Position numbers and translations under genes: made by a program | The notes under the pieces: generated by a model | What the model was told of the DNA's origin: nothing | Seen by the model: the letters and a program-made list of their open reading frames with translations, nothing else | Databases searched by the model: none | From: Dryocosmus kuriphilus | Taxonomy: Eukaryota > Arthropoda > Insecta > Hymenoptera > Cynipidae | Length of the DNA stretch: 64,000 nt | Assembly: GCA_038277395.1 (NCBI GenBank) | Contig: CM076196.1 | Span: forward strand, 26,667,260 to 26,731,259 | Direction: 5' to 3' | In this document: positions 24,917 through 36,310 of the stretch, piece after piece | Numbering within the stretch: the first letter of the stretch is position 1 | Layout: every line of letters starts with the position of its first letter

Positions 24917-25010
24917 TCACAAATAAATTCCTGCATTATATAGAAGATTAATCTTCTCTGAAGTACCAAAAAGGACAGAAAGATTCGATACAGTAGAACC
25001 TGCCATTTTT
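24917..25010 (-). CDS. Candidate short first coding exon, unrecognised
   Basis: ATG in a strong context (AAAAAAATGG) near 25006 opens MAGSTVSNLSVLFGTSEKIN and then LLYNAGIYL. At the end TTT/GTGAGC is a good donor. The upstream sequence is GC-richer with CG words, as in insect 5' UTRs. I do not recognise the protein and no second exon was found. It may be a chance frame. Confidence 0.2.
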
Positions 25011-25547
25011 TTCTTCTTAAAAACTTGTGTTTTGTAGGTTATGTTTTCTGTCACTGTCCGTCCTTGTCGTCGATATCTCGTGGATAAAATTCTTTGCGAC
25101 GGCGTCGAAGTCGAAAGCAAGGCGGGAAATTTGAAAATAAAAAATATCATTCAAAATTTTAAAACAATTTAAGAGTGATTCTATCTAATTAAAAATGTTC
25201 TAATTATGCCAAAAAAAGTTCTAAATTTATTCTATACTCAATTTAAAGCTTGTTTACTATTTTTATTTTCGAAATTTATATTTTTTACCCAATGATTTAA
25301 TAGTGCAACATTTTAGAATTAATTTTTTGATACAGTTTCATACATACGTTATTCCTGAACAGAATTTTTCACATAAAAATAATTTTAGAAAATAGAGCCA
25401 CAGTATAAATATTAAAAAATTTACGTATTATTTCAAAACAGTAAATTTTGGATGCAGTATTAAAATTAGAAAAGATTTAAACAATTTCACTATAGGCTCA
25501 ATATCTTAAAAAGATTTTGAAATGCCTAAAAATCTCTTAAAATCTCT

Positions 25548-27378
25548 TCAGATGGTCAAGGATTCAAGACCTCCTGATTTCGTTACGGCATCGTATATGA
25601 TTCGATGTGACACCAGCGTTTCTTCCTTAAGATTCTCCACAAGCATTTCACCGTTTACAGAAAACCCTCTTTCTAAGGCAGCGTTTCCATGAGATAGTGT
25701 GAAGAAAAGCTTTAATATTTTCCTACGGTTTCTCGGATCTATTTCTGGTCGTCTTGATAGGGTTTCCATCTAAAAGTTGTCTAATCTTGCATCCTTTCGA
25801 GAGAACAATCTCATTTGTTCGATAACGAAGGGATCTGCCAACAACGTTTTATATTCTTGATTTGCATTCTGAAGAATACTAGCAGAAAGAAGATTCGCCT
25901 TCAAGAGAATATCTAAGACTAAACGCAACTGTTTTTCTGCTTTTACAGATAAAGATATTTTTTACGGATTAAGACAAGTCACAGCTTCTGTCAAGGGGTA
26001 CTTCAAAGGAGATTTCTCTAGTAACTTTGACACAAGATACTGAAGGCAGTTCCTGAATTCTTAAATTGAAGTATTTCTTTAAGGCTCACACCTTTGCGTC
26101 TTTTGCGCACATCAAATTAACATATAACTTGTGCGACTTTTCCGTCACAGCAATGCGGTGCAACGGCGTTTTTGCCATACTTCTTCTTTGACGAAACGTT
26201 TTATGCAGTTATTTACTAAGAGCGTCAGACTATCGTATAAAAATGATGCTAACGGAGCATCCGACTGATACTCAATTAGAAATGGTTCTAAATCCTCAGC
26301 CAGTGATTGGAAAAAGGCAAGCTTTGCTAGCAAAAGTATATCTTTTAACGCTTTAGCAACGATGTTAAAGCTGTTACAGGTCGGTGCTTTATTCGTGGCT
26401 TGAACGTGTTCTACGTATTTTTTTTAATTTGGTAAAACCTTTTGCATTCTTTGTGAAACTTTTGAGTTCTCAATCCAACAAACCTGACAAAACTCCAGTG
26501 GAAATTCCTTGGATCCCGTAATATCAGTAAAATCCTCACGACGCGCAGGTGCTTCTTTAAATAAGTTGTAACCTGCTCTTAAAAACTGAACTACGTGAAG
26601 GCCACACGAGCCTAACTCCAGCAGTTGGGGTGATTCAAGATTGGGTCATAGCTCCGAGTTGAACAGACGTATAAGTTTCCAAAGGACCGTCCATCGACAC
26701 CTGCAAGATTCTCTGGATATCTATTTCATTTAGTGCCGTTTTAAGTCCTTCAAGGAGATCAGTTGCTGCCGTATGGTGAAGGAAAGCAGATCTCAAGTAC
26801 CGATCACAGACTTGATTTTTATAATTATCCCAGAAACGAACATTTACATCCATTTGACTTTTCTGTGCTATTTTATTCAAATCCTCGTCGAAGCCAATAA
26901 CAATATGTTCCATACTCTTAACTTGGTTCACGAGATTTTTCTGAAAAAATGGAGCAATACCATAAACGGCGCTGTACGTAATCTTGTCCTTATGTAATCT
27001 CATATTCTTTGCAATGTTACTGTCTGGAAACATTCTAGAAAAAAGAGAAACATTGCTTTCAGCAGTACGCAAAGAACTGTGATTAATTACTGCTTCAATA
27101 CACATACATTATCTCGTAAACAATTTTCCGTCGATGGAGTGGACACAGATGACGGATGTGCTGGAATTACTGATTCAGCAGTAGATAGAGAGGGTAGTTC
27201 CTTGATAGAACTATGTGACGAGTTTATTGAAAATAAACTTTTAATAGACACTGACTTCTTGGCAAAATTCATTAATTCCGTATGTCTTTTACTTTCAGCA
27301 TGACTTGTAAGCGCAGCACGGCCCATGGACTCAAAAGAAAATGACCTATTACATATCGTACATCGAGCATAAAAGGTT
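25548..27378 (-). pseudogene. hAT-like transposase, frameshifted remnant
   Basis: Reading from 27378 down: a zinc-finger-like start (ARCTICNRSF, then SHAESKRH, i.e. C-x2-C ... H-x5-H). A middle block at 26635-27105 has FSRMFPDSNIAKNMRLHKDK and FLHHTAATDLLEGL. A helical block lies at 26145-26333. The C-terminal block at 25548-25769 has LFFTLSHGNAALERGFSVN, the dimerisation signature of hAT-type transposases and their host-derived relatives. Several frameshifts and stops separate the blocks, so no protein is made. Terminal repeats were not identified. Confidence 0.7.
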
Positions 27379-27394
27379 TTATTAACACTGACGA

Positions 27395-27590
27395 ACTCGG
27401 TTGCTCCAAAATTTTACGGACTCCCGAAAACTCAAACCTAATAATCCTATTAAACCAGTCACCTCTTTTTCCAATACTCCATTAATATCTCTGTCAAAAT
27501 TGTTAAGTCTGCCGATAAAACATATAATTGGAAAAAGCAATACATACGTAAAAAATAGTTTTGATCTAATAAACAAAATGAAAAATGACT
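27395..27590 (+). pseudogene. Penelope-like RT fragment (PLE-3)
   Basis: The frame holds KFYGLPKTQ (in a neighbouring frame), then NPIKPVTSFSNTPLISLSK, SLPIKHIIGKSNTYVKN and SFDLINKMKN. This is the RT2 to pre-motif A part of Penelope-like reverse transcriptases. It stops abruptly at the start of the PLE-3 terminal sequence, so most of the RT and the nuclease are deleted. Confidence 0.65.
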
Positions 27591-27864
27591 TTTGAATTAC
27601 CGGCGGTGCGTCGCCATCTTGTCAGTTAGGTTATGTACTTTGTAGTTTAAATGACGACTCTCTTCTCCAAGCGAAAATGCCGTTTAACATCGCTAAAATT
27701 ACTATGATGCTAGTTCTTTTCATCCAGCAAATATCCGAAAGGCTTCTTGGAGAAGATCATTCTTCTCACCGTTTTATTACCAAAATTTAAAGTTTTTTTA
27801 TATTTTAATATGGTAACCAGCAACTATATGTGTACTCCACCGTCATTCCGGCAAGGTAGGTTAT
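27591..27864 (+). mobile_element. PLE-3 terminal repeat, left half (interrupted)
   Basis: It matches about 2127-2405 closely (CGGCGGTGCGTCGCCATCTTG, TTCTTGGAGAAGAT, TCATTCCGGCAAG). It breaks off at 27864, where the PLE-2 complex begins; the sequence resumes at 35341. Confidence 0.75.
27853..27864 (+). repeat. Target duplication left of the PLE-2 complex
   Basis: AAGGTAGGTTAT, identical to 35341-35352. The uninterrupted relative near 2398-2410 has AAGATAGGTTAT once, which confirms one duplicated target site. Confidence 0.85.
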
Positions 27865-27994
27865 TAATCCATATGATAATTAACAATTTTCCAAAAAATG
27901 AAGGAAAATGTTAAAAAATATATAATTTGTCTAGACGGTCGATTAAAAAACTCATAATAAAATAAAAGAGTAGTCCATTAAAACTCCATTTATT

Positions 27995-28042
27995 ATTGAC
28001 AACGTTTCGGCCGAAATCATGTTGGCCTTTTTCAAGTCTAAA
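27995..28042 (-). ncRNA. Degenerate hammerhead-like fold, PLE-2 copy A
   Basis: Minus strand: GAC, TTGAAAA, GGCC, loop, GGCC, GAAACG, then TTGTC. The geometry equals a hammerhead with stem I GAC/GTC and stem II GGCC/GGCC, but the first box is TTGAAAA instead of CTGATGA, so self-cleavage is doubtful. Confidence 0.4.
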
Positions 28043-28530
28043 AATTCTAAAATACAAGAAGAGGTTACGAATTTAACAGCAAAAAACAAATAAAAGGACC
28101 AAAAGAAAACACAAACCTGTCGAAAATAAAAAGGAAACATTGTTGAACGAGTCCAATCCTTTGCCTCAATCATAGGTGGTCAAAAATTTAGAGTAATATT
28201 AGACATTACAATGTTTTCCCTTAATTATATATAATGACCATAATATGAATATTAAAACTTAGTCTCTCCCAAAAATTTTGAGACACTAAGAACTTAAGTA
28301 AAAAATTACATTTTTGTAAATAAAAAAACTTAGGTTATGGAACGGAGTACATTGAAGAAAGAGCATTAAACTCCGGTGACATGTGGTATAAAACTATATT
28401 ACATGCTCAAGGAAAAATATGGTTTACCTATTCAATACAGATGAGGCGGGAAATTTGAACAGTGAAAATGTTTCATTTGGTGATACTTTGATATATCTTA
28501 CTAATGTTTAGTGTTTCGGTTATTAAATTT

Positions 28531-29222
28531 ATGGAAGATTTTTTAAAATTTGTTAATAAAAATGGATTCTAATATCCGTCTTTTAAATGTATTTGTTTCT
28601 TTACCCAAAATTTTAATGTTTTTGAAATCAAAACCAAAAAAATGATCTGAATTCCATGCATGTTGTGTTAAGCACGTGTTCTGATTTCCAACAACACAAT
28701 CTCTTTTATGTTCCGCAATACGATTTTTTAATCTTCTCCCAGTTTCACCGATGTACACTCCACTACAACCCTTACAATTGATTCTGTAGATGACACCGCT
28801 TAAATTCTCAATACTGTCTTTATCTTTTTTTTTGTTTATTAAAAATTTATCTAGATAATATGCATTTTTGAAATAAACATTGATATTAAATGTTTTTAAG
28901 AACCTTTTAATTTTTCTGATAAACCCTCAACATAAGGTAAGGTTAATTTTAAATTAGTATTATTGTGAGTTTCAAGCCATTTGTTCTTTTTCATATTGAC
29001 CAAATCACTGTCATAAATTTCATTAATTCTTTCGTTGATAATAAGAATAATTAAATTAATAGGATAGTTGTTCTGTGATAAAGTAATTTTTAATTGAATT
29101 AAATTTTCTTTTCGGAATTTAAAATCACTAAGTTTAATACATCTATCTACCAAATTCTTAATTAAACTAATTTTTGAGTTTAAAGAATAATTAGAGTGAA
29201 AATTTAAGTATCTACCTGACCA
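28531..29222 (-). pseudogene. PLE-2 copy A: RT C-terminus and GIY-YIG nuclease
   Basis: From 29222 down: NLVDRCIKLSDFKFRKENLI and VNMKKNKWLETHNNTN lead into the linker. The GIY-YIG nuclease follows (CKGCSGVYIGETGRRLKNRI, EHKRD, LTQHAWNSDHFF). Frame breaks lie near 28890. The RT catalytic part is missing because the copy is truncated at the head-to-head junction. Confidence 0.82.
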
Positions 29223-29228
29223 GGATCG

Positions 29229-30241
29229 AATTTAGTTCTCGAGGACATAGAAAATAGAGCTTTGGCTCTATTAGATTTTACTCCAATACTTTTCAAGAGA
29301 TATGTAGATGATGTGTTCACGATCATTCCTACTAATAAAATTGAAGAATTTTTTAACACTTTTAATAGCATTGAACCTTCTGTTCAGTTTACTCTTGAGC
29401 TTGAAGAAAATAATATTTTACATTTTCTAGATATTTCTCTTATTAAAACGATGGATGGTCACATTGAAACAAATTGGTATAAAAAAGAATCCTGGTCAGG
29501 TAGATACTTAAATTTTCACGCTAATCATTCTTTAAACTCAAAAATTGGTTTAATTAGGAATTTGGTAGATAGATGTATTAAACTTAGTGATTTAAATTCC
29601 GAAAAGAAAATTTAATTCAATTAAAAATTACATTATCACAGAACAACTATCCTATTAATTTAATTAATCTTATTATTAACGAAAGAATTAGTGAAATTTA
29701 TAATAGTGATTTGGTCAATATGAAAAAGAACAAATGGCTTGAAACTCACAATAATACTAATTTAAAATTAACCTTACCTTATGTTGAGGGTTTATCAGAA
29801 AGATTAAAAGGTTCTTTAAAAAAATCTAATATCAATGTTTATTTCAAAAATGCATATTATCTAGATAAATTTTTAATAAACAAAAAAAAAGATAAAGACA
29901 GTATCGAGAATTTAAGCGGTGTCATCTACAGAATCAATTGTAAGGGTTGTAGTGGAGTTTACATCGGTGAAAGTGGGAGGAGATTAAAAGATCGTATTGC
30001 GGAACATAAAAGAGATTGTGTTGTTGGAAATCAGGACACGGGCTTAGCACAACATGCATGGAATTCAGATCATTTTTTTGATTTTGATTTCAAAAACATC
30101 AAAATTTTAGGTAAAGAAACAAATGCATTTGAAAGACGGATTTTAGAATCCATTTTTATTAACAAATTAAAAAAATCTTCCATAAATTTAATAACCGAAA
30201 CACTAAACATTAATAAGATACATCAAAGTAGCATCAAATGA
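29229..30241 (+). pseudogene. PLE-2 copy B: RT C-terminal half and GIY-YIG nuclease
   Basis: It starts within the RT at SVLEDIENRALALL and contains the catalytic RYVDDVF box, NILHFLDISLI and ETNWYKKESWSGRYLNFH. A one-base loss near 29595 (compared with copies A and C) shifts the frame. The second frame (29711-30241) holds the linker and an intact-looking GIY-YIG nuclease (CKGCSGVYIGESGRRLKDRI, EHKRD, LAQHAWNSDHFF). The stop is followed by the terminal repeat. Confidence 0.85.
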
Positions 30242-30673
30242 AACATTTTCACTGTTCAAATTTCCCGCCTCCTCATCTGTATTGAATAGGTAAACCATAT
30301 TTTTCCTTGAGCATGTAATATAGTTTTATACCACATGTCACCGGATTTTAATGCTCTTTCTTCAATGTACTTCGTTCCATAACCTAAGTTCTTTTATTTA
30401 CAAAAATGTATTTTTTTACTTAAGTTCTTAGTCTCTCAAAATTTTTGGGAGAGACTAAGTTTTAATATTCATATTATGGTCATTATATATAATTAAGGGA
30501 AAACATTGTAATGTCTAATATTACTCTAAATTTTTGACCACCTATGATTGAGGCAAAGGATTGGACTCGTTCAACAATGTTTCCTTTTTATTTTCGACAG
30601 GTTTGTGTTTTCTTTTGGTCCTTTTATTTGTTTTTAGCTGTTAAATTCGCAACCTCTTTTTGTATTTTAGAAT

Positions 30674-30724
30674 TTTTAGACTTGAAGAAGGCCAACATGA
30701 TTTCGGCCGAAACGTTGTCAATAA
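30674..30724 (+). ncRNA. Degenerate hammerhead-like fold, PLE-2 copy B
   Basis: GAC, TTGAAGA, AGGCC, loop, GGCC, GAAACGTT, GTC. It equals the hammerhead layout with C3 replaced by T in the first box. Same motif as copies A and C. Confidence 0.4.
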
Positions 30725-31238
30725 TAAATGGAGTTTTAATGGACTACTCTTTTATTTTATTATGAGTATTTTAATCGACCGTCTAGACCAATTATATATT
30801 TTTTAACATTTTCCTTCATTTTTTGGAAAATTGTTAATTATCATATGGATTAATAATTCACGGTCAAAGGGAAAAGGAGAGGAAAAATTGGATTACTCCA
30901 ATTTTTAACATTCAAAGTTGAAAAGGTCAGTTCGTTTCTGGAACAATGGGGTATCTTTCTTACATCTTTTAGAGGTATGGAACATCTACTCGGTACAACA
31001 TCGGAGAATGGATTAATACTAGCAGAAAAATTGTTTTGTTAAAAGAACAAATCACTTTCTTAACTCGATGTAAAAATAATTCCATTGTACCCCGGCACAT
31101 ATTAAGTTTTGTCTAAATAGTTTTAACATCAATAATTTGAATTATAAATTGATTTCTAAATTCGAAAACACAAAATCAATTTTTCAGCAAAAATGTTTAA
31201 AATTTTAAATTGATAATACTATTAAACAAATACATTTT

Positions 31239-33397
31239 TTGATTCAATTTCAAAATTGTTTAAAATATAGATTATTAAGGACAATTATAGATGGTTCTTT
31301 GAACACCTTTTTTGATTCTCAAATGGAAAGTTTAAAACAGTTTAAATTTAATAAAAAACAAAATTTTATTAAAAAGTTTGATTTATTAAAAGCTAAATTT
31401 GTAGCTGATAATTTAAATATTAAAAATTTTAGAATCAAAAAATGTTTCAAAAACATTTCGAATGTAAACATACCGGATGAGGTGGTGGAAATATTGGCCT
31501 TCGGTGATAAGTTTGGTGTTTCTTACACTGTTGATAAGTTGCCAATCAATAACATTATTGCGAATGTAGAAAACTGTATTAAAAATTTAGATCAGGATAA
31601 GAAAAAAATAAATATTAGAAAAACAGTGACACAATTAATCTCAAATCATAATAAAATGAATGCTTTTAAAAAATTAGATAATTCCATCTCTTTGGTAAAT
31701 AATTTCCAAAAAAAACAAAAAAATTTACTTTTTCTAAAAGCCGATAAGGGCAATGTAACTGTTGCAACAGATTGTAATCAATATAAAGAAACTATCGAAA
31801 ATTTATTAAAGAATGACATTTTATACAAAAATATTAAAACTAGCATGGTTCCAACAATTGAATTGAAAAGTAATGAAATTATAAAACGTTGGGAAAATAA
31901 GGGATATATAAATTATTATACAGCTACAAATTTAAAAGTCCATAACAGTTGTGTGGCAAAGGCCTACGCCTTACCTAAGATCCATAAACCGGAATTAAAA
32001 TGGAGATTAATTGTGTGTACTGTTGGTTGTCCTTCTTACAACTTAGCTAAATATATTTCCACCATTTTAAAGCCAATTTCATGTGTCTCAGGAACAACTT
32101 TAAAAAATAGTTGGGAACTTAAAGAAATAATTAAAAATATAGTTGTTCCTCCTGACCATTCTCTGATTTCTTTGGACGTCATTGCTATGTTTGAGAGTAT
32201 TCCATTGGATTTGGCTTTGGATTGTGTAGAGGAAAAATTGAATCTGAATCATAATTTAACTAGTATTAGCAAAAATGAAATTCTGATTGCCAGTTTCCTT
32301 TTCAACAACATGGTTTTTTCGTTTAATAATAAATTTTATAGGCAGCTTTCAAGTTGCCCTATGGGTTCGCCTTTGTCTCCAGTTTTATCGAATTCAGTTC
32401 TCGAGGACATAGAAAATAGAGCTTTGGCTCTATTAGATTTTACTCCAATACTTTTCAAGAGATATGTAGATGATGTGTTCACGATCATTCCTACTAATAA
32501 AATTGAAGAATTTTTTAACACTTTTAATAGCATTGAACCTTCTGTTCAGTTTACTCTTGAGCTTGAAGAAAATAATATTTTACATTTTCTAGATATTTCT
32601 CTTATTAAAACGATGGAACATTGAAACAAATTGGTATAAAAAAGAATCCTGGTCAGGTAGATACTTAAATTTTCACTCTAATCATTCTTTAAACTCAAAA
32701 ATTGGTTTAATTAAGAATTTGGTGGATAGATGTATTAAACTTAGTGATTTTAAATTCCGAAAAGAAAATTTAATTCAATTAAAAATTACATTATCACAGA
32801 ACAACTATCCTATTAATTTAATTAATCTTGTTATTAACGAAAGAATTAATGACATTTATAATAGTGATTTGGTCAATATGAAAAAGAACAAATGGCTTGA
32901 AACTCACAATAATACTAATTTAAAATTAACCTTACCTTATATTGAGGGTTTATCAGAAAGATTAGAAGGTTCTTTAAAAAAATTTAATATCAATGTTTAT
33001 TTCAAAAATGCATATTATCTAGATAAATTTTTTAATAAACAAAAAACAAGATAAAGACAGTATCGAGAATTTAAGCGGTGTCATCTACAGAATCAATTGT
33101 AAGGGTTGTAGTGGAGTGTACATCGGTGAAACTGGGAGGAGATTAAAAGATCGTATTGCGGAACATAAAAGAGATGTTGTTGGAAATCAGAACACGGGCT
33201 TAGCAGAACATGCATGGAATTCAGATCATTTTTTTGATTTTGATTTCAAAAACATTAAAATTTTAGGTAAAGAAACAAATACATTTAAAAGACGGATTTT
33301 AGAATCCATTTTTATTAACAAATTTAAAAAATCTTCCATAAATTTAATAACCGAAACACTAAACATTAATAGGATATATCAAAGTATCACCAAATGA
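31239..33397 (+). pseudogene. PLE-2 copy C: nearly complete RT/GIY-YIG protein with frameshifts
   Basis: The 461-codon frame 31239-32624 covers the N-terminal region (IPDEVVEILAFGDKFGVSY), RT1 (LFLKADKGNVTVATD), RT2 (ALPKIHKPELKWRLIV), motif A (SLDVIAMFESIPLDLAL), motif B (CPMGSPLSPVLSN) and catalytic RYVDDVF. Compared with copy B, a 5-base deletion near 32615 breaks the frame; a one-base insertion near 33028 breaks it again. The GIY-YIG nuclease at 33116-33397 reads YIGETGRRLKDRIAEHKRD. Penelope RTs copy RNA after nicking DNA with this nuclease. The copy is young but not functional as it stands. Confidence 0.9.
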
Positions 33398-33706
33398 AAC
33401 ATTTTCACTGTTCAAATTTCCCGCCTCCTCATCTGTATTGAATAGTTAAACCATATTTTTCCTTGAGCATGTAATATAGTTTTATACCACATGTCACCGG
33501 ATTTTAATGCTCTTTCTTCAATGTACTTCGTTCCATAACCTAAGTTCTTTTATTTACAAAAATGTAATTTTTTACTTATGTTCTTAGTCTCTCTCTCAAA
33601 AAAAAAAAAAAAAAAAAAATTTTGGGAGAGACTAAGTTTTAATATTCATATTATGGTCATTATATATAATTAAGGGAAAACATTGCAATGTCTAATATTA
33701 CTCTAA

Positions 33707-33712
33707 ATTTTT
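33707..33712 (+). repeat. 6-bp target duplication, left of the 1.24-kb element
   Basis: ATTTTT, repeated at 34956-34961. The empty site is seen in the sister terminal repeat near 30527 (CTAAATTTTTGACC). Confidence 0.8.
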
Positions 33713-34955
33713 ACATTCTCATCAGAGAAGGTATTAGATTTATGCGAAATTTGACTTTCGCGGATTTCATGAAATCTCCACGTTTTAAGACCTCCTGAAT
33801 CCGAAAAAATGGTTTTTACGACCGTGTCTGTCTGTCTGTTGGCGTTGTCGTCGTTGTTGTCGTTGTCGTTGTCGTTGTCGTCGTTGTCGTCTGTTCCCAC
33901 GATAACTTTCGAAGGACTAATCGGATTGGATTGCGCTTTGGCACACTACTTTAAGGTCCAAAAAGAAAGGACAAGTTCGTTAACCAGCGGTTTTTGACCA
34001 ACGGTTATGGTTTTATCCATCAAAAACGGTTTACACAAAATCAAGAAATTCATTTTCCGACTAAACTATGAGAGATACAAAAAAAAACGTAAGAAAGTAA
34101 AATTGTTCCTCTCAAAAAAATCTACAAATTTTGTCTCAACCGTTTTTCGATAAAATGAACGGTTTTTGTTTTAATCAAGAAAACGCTCTTAAAATTAAAA
34201 AACTGTGGTTTCCCGCCAAAATATTCAAGATACAAAAAAATTGTAAAGAACAAAATTGTTCAATTTAAAAATATCTACAAATTTTGTTTCAACCATTTTT
34301 TGATAAAATGCACGGTTTTTGTTTTAATCGATAAAACGTTATTAAAAATTTCAAATTTCCCGCCAAACTATGAAGGATACGGAAAAATAATAAGAAACAA
34401 AGTTGTTCACCTCAAACAGATCTACAAATTTGCTCTCTACCATTTTTTTGAGCAAACGCGTATTTTTTGAGTTATTCGTGAAATATGTTATGAAATATAA
34501 AGAAAACCACTTTTCAGCAAAACTATGCAAGATATGAGAAAATATTAACAAGCAGAATTGTTCACCTTGGAAATAGCTACAAAATTTATTTATAGAAGAC
34601 TCATCGTTTTACTTTCAAGAATCGAAATCCTCTATTGTGAAAATTTGGAAAATCACTAAAAAACTTTACCAATCTACAATGCGTTTTAAAAAATGTAATT
34701 ATCGAGCGCGAAGCGCGAGTGTCATGATGAGAATGTATTCCTTAAGGGCGATAGAGCCTTAAGTTAAATAATTTCTTTTGGAATTTTTAATTTAAAGGTT
34801 TATACCATCCAGAAACACCGAGCGCGTAGCGCGAGGTGAATAATCTATCGAGCGCGAAGCGCGAGTCAAATGTCGAGCGCGAAGCGCGAGTGCCAACAGA
34901 CGCGCTCATACTTCGCGCGAAGCGCGCGATGAGAATGTGCCCGCGAAGCGGGCAG
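33713..34955. mobile_element. 1.24-kb non-autonomous element with CG-rich hairpins inserted in the PLE-2 terminal repeat
   Basis: Comparison with the sister repeat at 30520 shows an exact insertion flanked by ATTTTT. The left end is ACATTCTCATCAGAG. The inverse word GATGAGAATG occurs at 34716-34725 and 34929-34938, followed at the right end by the hairpin GCCCGCGAAGCGGGC. Inside are a TCTG/GTCGTT microsatellite (33824-33893), repeated segments with CAAATTTTGT-type words, and five or six hairpins of the type CGAGCGCGAAGCGCGAG (34703, 34819, 34849, 34874, 34905). No protein is encoded; I do not recognise the superfamily. Confidence 0.75.
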
Positions 34956-34961
34956 ATTTTT
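34956..34961 (+). repeat. 6-bp target duplication, right of the 1.24-kb element
   Basis: ATTTTT, the partner of 33707-33712. Confidence 0.8.
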
Positions 34962-35103
34962 GACCATCTATGATTGAGGCAAAGGATTGGACTCGTTCAA
35001 CAATGTTTCCTTTTTATTTTCGACAGGTTTGTGTTTTCTTTTGGTCCTTTTATTTGTTTTTTGCTGTTGAATTCGTAACCTCTTTTTGTATTTTAGAATT
35101 TTT

Positions 35104-35150
35104 AGACTTGAAAAAGGCCAACATGATTTCGGCCGAAACGTTGTCAATAA
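35104..35150 (+). ncRNA. Degenerate hammerhead-like fold, PLE-2 copy C
   Basis: Same layout as 30674-30724, with TTGAAAA in the first box. Confidence 0.4.
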
Positions 35151-35340
35151 TAAATGGAGTTTTAATGGACTACTCTTTTATTTTATTATGAGTTTTTAAA
35201 TAGACCGTCTAGACCAATTATATATTTTTTAACATTTTCCTTCATTTTTTGGAAAATTGTTAATTATCATATGGATTAATAATTCACGGTCAAAGGAAAA
35301 AGGAGAGAAAAAATTGGATTACTCCAATTTTTAGCATTCA

Positions 35341-35600
35341 AAGGTAGGTTATGCTATTAATTTTCAATGCCTTGCCTTTTTATTCTATTCTTTTGGGAAG
35401 GAAAAACTATGTATTCTTTTTTTAGTTTTGATGAAAATGACCATGCTAGTTATTATCCTGAAGAGGTCCTTCGTTGAAGGATGAAAGCTTGTTTTTTAAA
35501 TAAAGATGACACTGATCAGTTAAATCGACAACCAACCAATCCACCTCCTTATTCTAACTACACACTGATCGACAACAAAACACCTCAACCTCTTATTGTA
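35341..35600 (+). mobile_element. PLE-3 terminal repeat, right half
   Basis: It begins with the second target copy AAGGTAGGTTAT (35341-35352) and continues the sequence broken at 27864. It includes the hammerhead-like CTGAAGAGGTCCTTC ... GAAGGATGAAA at 35454-35488 and the tail GACAACCAACCAATCCACC, as in 2600-2620. Confidence 0.75.
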
Positions 35601-36167
35601 AATAGTTTCCAATTTGTATTTTGTTGATACAGTAAGAATATCTGCGTTATTTGCAACTTGAATAGTTGTAGTTTCCAAGATTTTTGAAGAATAATCTGGA
35701 AAATCTGAAGACTTCTATTATGACCACCTGGCAGCACTGCTGCAAGTTCTTGAAGATAAAAAGTATGAAATCCGTCTACCAGAAAAGAAAGATCCTAAAT
35801 ACAAATGCTGATAAAGTGAGTAAAAGTCGATCAGTTGTAGAAACCGCTTTTCAAGCTCAGTAAGCCAAGTCAGTTGAGACATTTCTTTCGTTATTTAATT
35901 ATGTCTTACGGCGTTCGCTCGAATAATTAAAGCGACGAACATCATTAAGCAAGGATAAACTGAGGAAAAGAGGGAAAAGGGCGTGGAGTTTCTGAGTCGC
36001 AAATTACAATTATTTTTTTTTCTCTTTGAAGGTAGGCCCGACATGAAGCTCATAAAGTCGGTGTAAAAGAAAGTGCATGCTTCAGAGTGACTCCCTTGCG
36101 GCGTGTTATGTACGATGTTAAGACTCGCTATGAGATTAAGAAAACCCACGCAAAGAATTAAGACTAT
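35601..36167. other. Gene-free stretch right of the Penelope nest
   Basis: No protein is recognised. A 91-codon minus frame near 35895-36170 shows no family motif. Confidence 0.35.
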
Positions 36168-36310
36168 CATTTATTCGAATGAGGAAAAAAAAGATTTCCT
36201 TTTTTTCAGAAGCCTGCTTTGATCTTCGGAATGTGCGGTTAATGGAATTACAATTTACTGATTTGTGTCGGCATACGAGCAGTGAAATAACTTTAATAAA
36301 TTCTGATTAA
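36168..36310 (+). repeat. Copy 1 of a 140-bp interspersed segment (AGAAGCCTGCTTTGA)
   Basis: The segment from ATCATTTATTCGA to AACTTTAATAAATTCTGATT is repeated at about 43450-43575 and 47455-47600, where it closes the GAAGTC satellites. It may be part of a longer mobile element or of a segmental duplication. Confidence 0.75.

Larger units (their letters stand above)
27865..35340. mobile_element. PLE-2 complex: one inverted truncated copy plus two tandem Penelope-like copies
   Basis: Copy A (minus, 27865-29222) is 5'-truncated. Copy B (plus, 29229-30860) is also 5'-truncated. Copy C (plus, about 30860-35340) has a long RT frame. The terminal sequence (with ATTTCGGCCGAAACGTTG) appears inverted at the left end, between B and C, and at the right end. 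A single 12-bp target duplication encloses the whole set, so the multimer probably inserted in one event, as Penelope-like elements do. The right terminal repeat is split by the 33713-34955 element. Confidence 0.88.

Noticed and set aside
33713..34955. Helitron
   Set aside because: The right-end hairpin is suggestive, but there is a 6-bp target duplication, no TC start and no CTRR end.
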